Shown here piece by piece: positions 6,465-9,493 of a stretch of 9,493 nt of DNA; position 1 is the stretch's first letter, and each line of letters opens with the position of its first letter. Below the pieces are notes generated by a model. That model was not told the DNA's origin. It searched no databases and saw nothing but the letters and a program-made list of their open reading frames with translations. The translations under genes and the position numbers were made by a program. Origin of the DNA: Flavobacteriales bacterium UBA6772 (GTDB lineage: Bacteria; Bacteroidota; Bacteroidia; Flavobacteriales; UBA7430); NCBI GenBank assembly GCA_002453265.1, contig DKGK01000032.1, forward strand, positions 2,790 to 12,282, in the 5' to 3' direction.

Positions 6465-9335
6465 ATGCCATTGTATAGACTTGTTTTTTTGTTTTTCGGA
6501 TTATTTCCATTGGTTTTAAATGCTACTCACTTAATTGGGGGCGAAGTGGTTTATACGTGTTTAGGAGGGAATCAGTACGAAATAAAAGTAATTATTTATA
6601 GAGATTGTGGCCCTTCAAACACCAATGGAACTGGTTTCGATGGGAATGGTGTGATTTCCATTTACAATATGAACAATAATTTAGTAAGTGAACTCGATCA
6701 CGGTTCGGTTTTTCAAGAATATGTAGTAGATGAATTTACTAGCGATTGCTTAACTCTACCTCCAGAACTGTGTGTCGAAAAAGGGACCTATACTATAATT
6801 ACGACGCTTCCAAATAATGGGCAGGGCTATCAAGTCGTTTACCAACGCTGTTGTAGAAACGATCAAGTTTTAAATATTGTTAATCCAGGAGATTTAGGGT
6901 CTTCTTTGGTTGCTTATATTCCACCAATTTCTGGTGCTTCATGCAATAATTCACCAACATTCGATAGTTTTCCTCCTATGGCTTTATGTTTAGGTTCGGA
7001 TCTAGAAATTAGCCAATCTGCAACGGATGTAGATGGAGATTCTTTAGTGTATTCTCTTGTAGCTCCTTTTCATGGTTCTAGCGATATGGATCCTACAGGA
7101 ACATATCCACCTCCTTATCTACAAGTGCCTTGGGAAACTGGCTATTCCGATGCTTATCCTATGGACTCTAATCCGGTTGTAAATATTAATTCTACTTCAG
7201 GAGTAATTACAGGTACTCCAACTCAAGAAGGATTTTATATTATTGGAATTAAAGTAGAGGAGTATAGAAATGGCGTTTATATAGGTGAGATTTTAAGAGA
7301 TTTTAGATTTTTAGTTGTTGATTGTGAAATTGCAACTGCCTCAGTACCTATTGCAGATGTTTATTGCGATGGTTTAGATGTGACTTTTACAAACGAAAGT
7401 CTTAATGCCTTTGAGTATTATTGGGAGTTTGGTGATGTAACTAGCACAACTGATTTTTCTGCCGAAATCGAACCAATTTATACGTACCCCGATAGTGGCA
7501 CATATAATGTAACTCTAATTGCAAATCCGGGCTCATTTTGTTCCGATTCTTCAACGGTTACATTTTCGCTATACCCAAATGTTTTTCCATACTTTTCTTT
7601 ACCTCCTACTGACTGTGAAGAAGATGCGGTTTATGATTTTTTTGGAGATGGAATTATTCCCCTTGATGGTAATTTTTCTTGGGATTTTGGTGTAAATGCA
7701 GTTAATCAGTTTTCCAATGAATTAGCTCCTCAGAATGTTGATTTTTCTGAAGATGGAGCTCAACAAATTTCTTTTACCGTATCTTATTTAGATTGCGAGG
7801 AAACCTACGAACAAACTTTATTAACCTCCAATACAGACTTGAATACTATTACATCTAGCGCCTATCAATTATGCGAACCACAAACAGTAACCTTTACGGC
7901 AAATAGTAATTCTTCTGATGATTTAATTTACAATTGGGATTTAGGGAATGGTACAAGTTCCACCAGCGCTAATCCTGTAGTAAGTTACGAACCTGGCGTA
8001 TACGATGTAAGCTTATCAGTATTTAATACACTCACTGGATGCGAAAGTGAGTTGATCGAAAACAGTTGGATCTCTGTTTATCCCCAACCTACAGCCGTTT
8101 TTGAAACAAGTGTTTTACAAGGTTGCGACCCCTTAGAAGTTGATTTTGTAAACTTAAGCAATGAGGCTGATTCTTACGAATGGACTGTAAATGGTGCTGT
8201 TGTAGGTGTAGGAGAGAACTTTAATTATGTTTTTAATGAAGGTGATTATCAAGTTACGCTTCAAGCTTCAAACGATTATTTCTGTAGTCAAGATGATGAG
8301 ATGTCGGTAGATATTTTAGCTCTGCCTCTAGTAGATGCTAGTTTTCAGGTAGATTATCAGTGTAATGATGATCTAGAAATTACCATTAACGATAACTCAA
8401 ACTCTTTTACACAATTGTCATGGGATTTTGGTGATGGAAATCAACTAGGATCTTCACAAAGTTCGTATGAATACGAAAATGAAGGTTTATACACCGTTAG
8501 TCTTGTGGCTTCAAATCCTAACTCGTGTAATGGTACAAGTACTGCAAGTGCCATAATTGCTGTAGCCCAACCACCAGAGGTTGAGTTTGCCACTATTCCA
8601 ACTGCCGATTGTGAAGCCGGAATTGTGCAATTTCAAAATTTAAGTTTTATTTCTGCTTTCGATGGTGTGCTTAGTTGGGATTGGGAATTTGGCGATGGAG
8701 AAGAATCTCAGGGTTACACAGCGGAACATGTTTATACTAGCGAAGGTTCTTATTACGTTTCTTTAAATGTAGAAACAGAACAAGGCTGTGAGGATAACTT
8801 TGGGACTACCGTAAATGTAGGTTTTCTTCAAAAACCAATTCCTGCATTTTCTTATTCCATAGATTCGTGTAAAAAAGAACTAACTATTATTAATGAGTCG
8901 GAATTGTCTGACGAGTATTTGTGGAACTTAAATGGAGTACAGTCGGTAGAAGTTAATCCTGTAATGGAGCTAGAAGTTGGAAATTCGTATAGTATTAGCT
9001 TAATTGCTAGTAACGAGTTTTGTACCGATAAATTAACTCAAGTTGTAGATTATAACGCAGAATTTGTTTATCGAAACGTAATAATTCCTAATGTATTTAC
9101 ACCTAACGGAGATCTTAAAAATGATAGAATGATTATTGGTGGTTTGAATGAATGTGAACCCGCAAGTCTGAGAATATTTAACAGATGGGGCGTTGAAGTC
9201 TTTCACTCTTTAACTCCAATAACAGAACCATGGTCAGGTTTAAATCATTCTAACGAAGTTGTAGAAGGTGTTTATTTTTATGTTTTAGAATTAGAGCACC
9301 TAAGTATTACTGGTGATGTAACTATTTTTAGGTAA
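6465..9335 (+). CDS. Secreted PKD-repeat protein with type B T9SS C-terminal sorting domain
   Basis: The 956-residue product is predicted to be exported by Sec and then secreted or surface-anchored by the type IX system. A signal peptide (1-20: basic R5, hydrophobic core, cleavage likely after LNA) is followed by a module (about 21-290) starting THLIGGEVVY and containing YRDC and a CC pair (129-130), a form I recognise from large Bacteroidota surface proteins. Then come seven PKD-like repeats at roughly 295-368, 375-452, 462-540, 543-618, 623-701, 705-787 and 793-863. Only the fifth (WDFGDG, 653-658) and sixth (WEFGDG, 740-745) keep the full core motif. The end (about 871-956) is a CHU_C/gliding-associated domain: PNVFTPNGD, LRIFNRWGVEVF, EGVYFYVLEL and a final GDVTIFR. 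An upstream TTG at 6393 is in frame, but the added residues would bury the signal peptide, so ATG 6465 is chosen. Substrate or role (adhesion, motility, matrix) cannot be read from the sequence. Confidence 0.92.
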   Translation: MPLYRLVFLFFGLFPLVLNATHLIGGEVVYTCLGGNQYEIKVIIYRDCGPSNTNGTGFDGNGVISIYNMNNNLVSELDHGSVFQEYVVDEFTSDCLTLPPELCVEKGTYTIITTLPNNGQGYQVVYQRCCRNDQVLNIVNPGDLGSSLVAYIPPISGASCNNSPTFDSFPPMALCLGSDLEISQSATDVDGDSLVYSLVAPFHGSSDMDPTGTYPPPYLQVPWETGYSDAYPMDSNPVVNINSTSGVITGTPTQEGFYIIGIKVEEYRNGVYIGEILRDFRFLVVDCEIATASVPIADVYCDGLDVTFTNESLNAFEYYWEFGDVTSTTDFSAEIEPIYTYPDSGTYNVTLIANPGSFCSDSSTVTFSLYPNVFPYFSLPPTDCEEDAVYDFFGDGIIPLDGNFSWDFGVNAVNQFSNELAPQNVDFSEDGAQQISFTVSYLDCEETYEQTLLTSNTDLNTITSSAYQLCEPQTVTFTANSNSSDDLIYNWDLGNGTSSTSANPVVSYEPGVYDVSLSVFNTLTGCESELIENSWISVYPQPTAVFETSVLQGCDPLEVDFVNLSNEADSYEWTVNGAVVGVGENFNYVFNEGDYQVTLQASNDYFCSQDDEMSVDILALPLVDASFQVDYQCNDDLEITINDNSNSFTQLSWDFGDGNQLGSSQSSYEYENEGLYTVSLVASNPNSCNGTSTASAIIAVAQPPEVEFATIPTADCEAGIVQFQNLSFISAFDGVLSWDWEFGDGEESQGYTAEHVYTSEGSYYVSLNVETEQGCEDNFGTTVNVGFLQKPIPAFSYSIDSCKKELTIINESELSDEYLWNLNGVQSVEVNPVMELEVGNSYSISLIASNEFCTDKLTQVVDYNAEFVYRNVIIPNVFTPNGDLKNDRMIIGGLNECEPASLRIFNRWGVEVFHSLTPITEPWSGLNHSNEVVEGVYFYVLELEHLSITGDVTIFR
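7347..9053 (+). repeat. Seven tandem PKD-like protein repeats
   Basis: Within the secreted protein, about 82-residue units recur seven times. Each has an early cysteine (C301, C384, C470, C554, C633, C716, C802), a central W-x-(F/L/V)-(G/N)-type strand, a G-x-Y-x-V-(S/T)-L-like strand, and a late cysteine (C359, C444, C526, C607, C688, C775, C853). The units are diverged at the protein level and show no obvious DNA-level identity, so they are old duplications rather than recent ones. Confidence 0.75.
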
Positions 9336-9399
9336 ACACATAATACCAATTTATAATTAAAACTTTTAATCTTTAACTTTCAACTCTTCAACGAAAAGC

Positions 9400-9407
9400 T
9401 ATCTTTG
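9400..9407 (+). promoter_or_regulatory. Probable promoter -7 element for ychF
   Basis: TATCTTTG is a full match to the Bacteroidota -7 consensus TAnnTTTG and lies 18 nt before the ychF ATG, implying a leader of only about 12 nt. The expected -33 region holds CTTTC rather than TTG, so the upstream half is weak. No GC-containing terminator hairpin lies between the PKD-repeat protein stop (9335) and this site, so some read-through is possible. Confidence 0.5.
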
Positions 9408-9425
9408 CAATTCTAAAATTTAGCT

Positions 9426-9493
9426 ATGAAGTGTGGAATTGTAGGATTGCCTAATGTTGGTAAATCAACCCTTTTTAATTGTTTGTCTAACGC
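9426..9493 (+). CDS. ychF: YchF/OLA1-family P-loop NTPase, N-terminal fragment cut by window edge
   Basis: Only 22 complete codons are present, but the opening MKCGIVGLPNVGKSTLF is almost the textbook start of YchF, an Obg-related P-loop NTPase that associates with ribosomes and, in characterised members, prefers ATP over GTP. The Walker A/G1 motif GLPNVGKST is at residues 7-15. The ATG at 9426 starts directly with the conserved N-terminus and follows a promoter-like element. The nucleotide-specificity motif and the C-terminal TGS domain lie beyond the window. Other Obg-type GTPases share GLPNVGKST, but the KCGIVG lead-in favours YchF. Confidence 0.88.
   Translation, partial: MKCGIVGLPNVGKSTLFNCLSN

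Noticed and set aside
9356..9370. AT-only palindrome ATTAAAA-C-TTTTAAT considered as a terminator
   Set aside because: There are no GC pairs in the stem, the loop is a single base, and no U tract follows, so it would not form a stable terminator hairpin.

Overview
The window looks like ordinary core chromosome from a member of the Bacteroidota, most likely Flavobacteriia. The supports are AT-rich DNA, start codons without a Shine-Dalgarno sequence, three good matches to the Bacteroidota promoter -7 element TAnnTTTG, and a large PKD-repeat protein ending in a CHU_C-type (type B) type IX secretion sorting domain. I see no rRNA, tRNA, CRISPR array, insertion sequence or phage gene.

Left part (1-3440, minus strand): reading along the minus strand, a bifunctional Rel/SpoT alarmone synthetase/hydrolase is followed by a Fur-family metalloregulator and then purA (adenylosuccinate synthetase), which is cut by the left edge. 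The gaps are 65 nt and 10 nt with no visible terminator, so this is probably one operon. It links (p)ppGpp metabolism with the enzyme that commits IMP to AMP; PurA is a known (p)ppGpp target in E. coli.

Middle (3441-6312): a 199-nt spacer with a strong terminator hairpin separates rel from fumarylacetoacetase (last step of tyrosine/phenylalanine breakdown, minus strand). Fumarylacetoacetase is divergent from glyA (serine hydroxymethyltransferase, plus strand). The 81-nt divergent region holds two promoter -7 elements so close together that the promoters must overlap. glyA ends in a textbook intrinsic terminator.

Right part (6313-9493, plus strand): a 956-residue secreted protein has a signal peptide, a Cys-containing N-terminal module, seven PKD-like repeats each with one early and one late cysteine, and a C-terminal type B sorting domain. 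After a 90-nt spacer with a promoter match, the first 22 codons of ychF (OLA1/YchF P-loop NTPase) enter from the right edge.

I found no undescribed system. The points most worth a second look are the regular cysteine pairing in the PKD-like protein, the rel-fur-purA linkage, the overlapping divergent promoters, and the terminator placed almost on top of the expected rel promoter.
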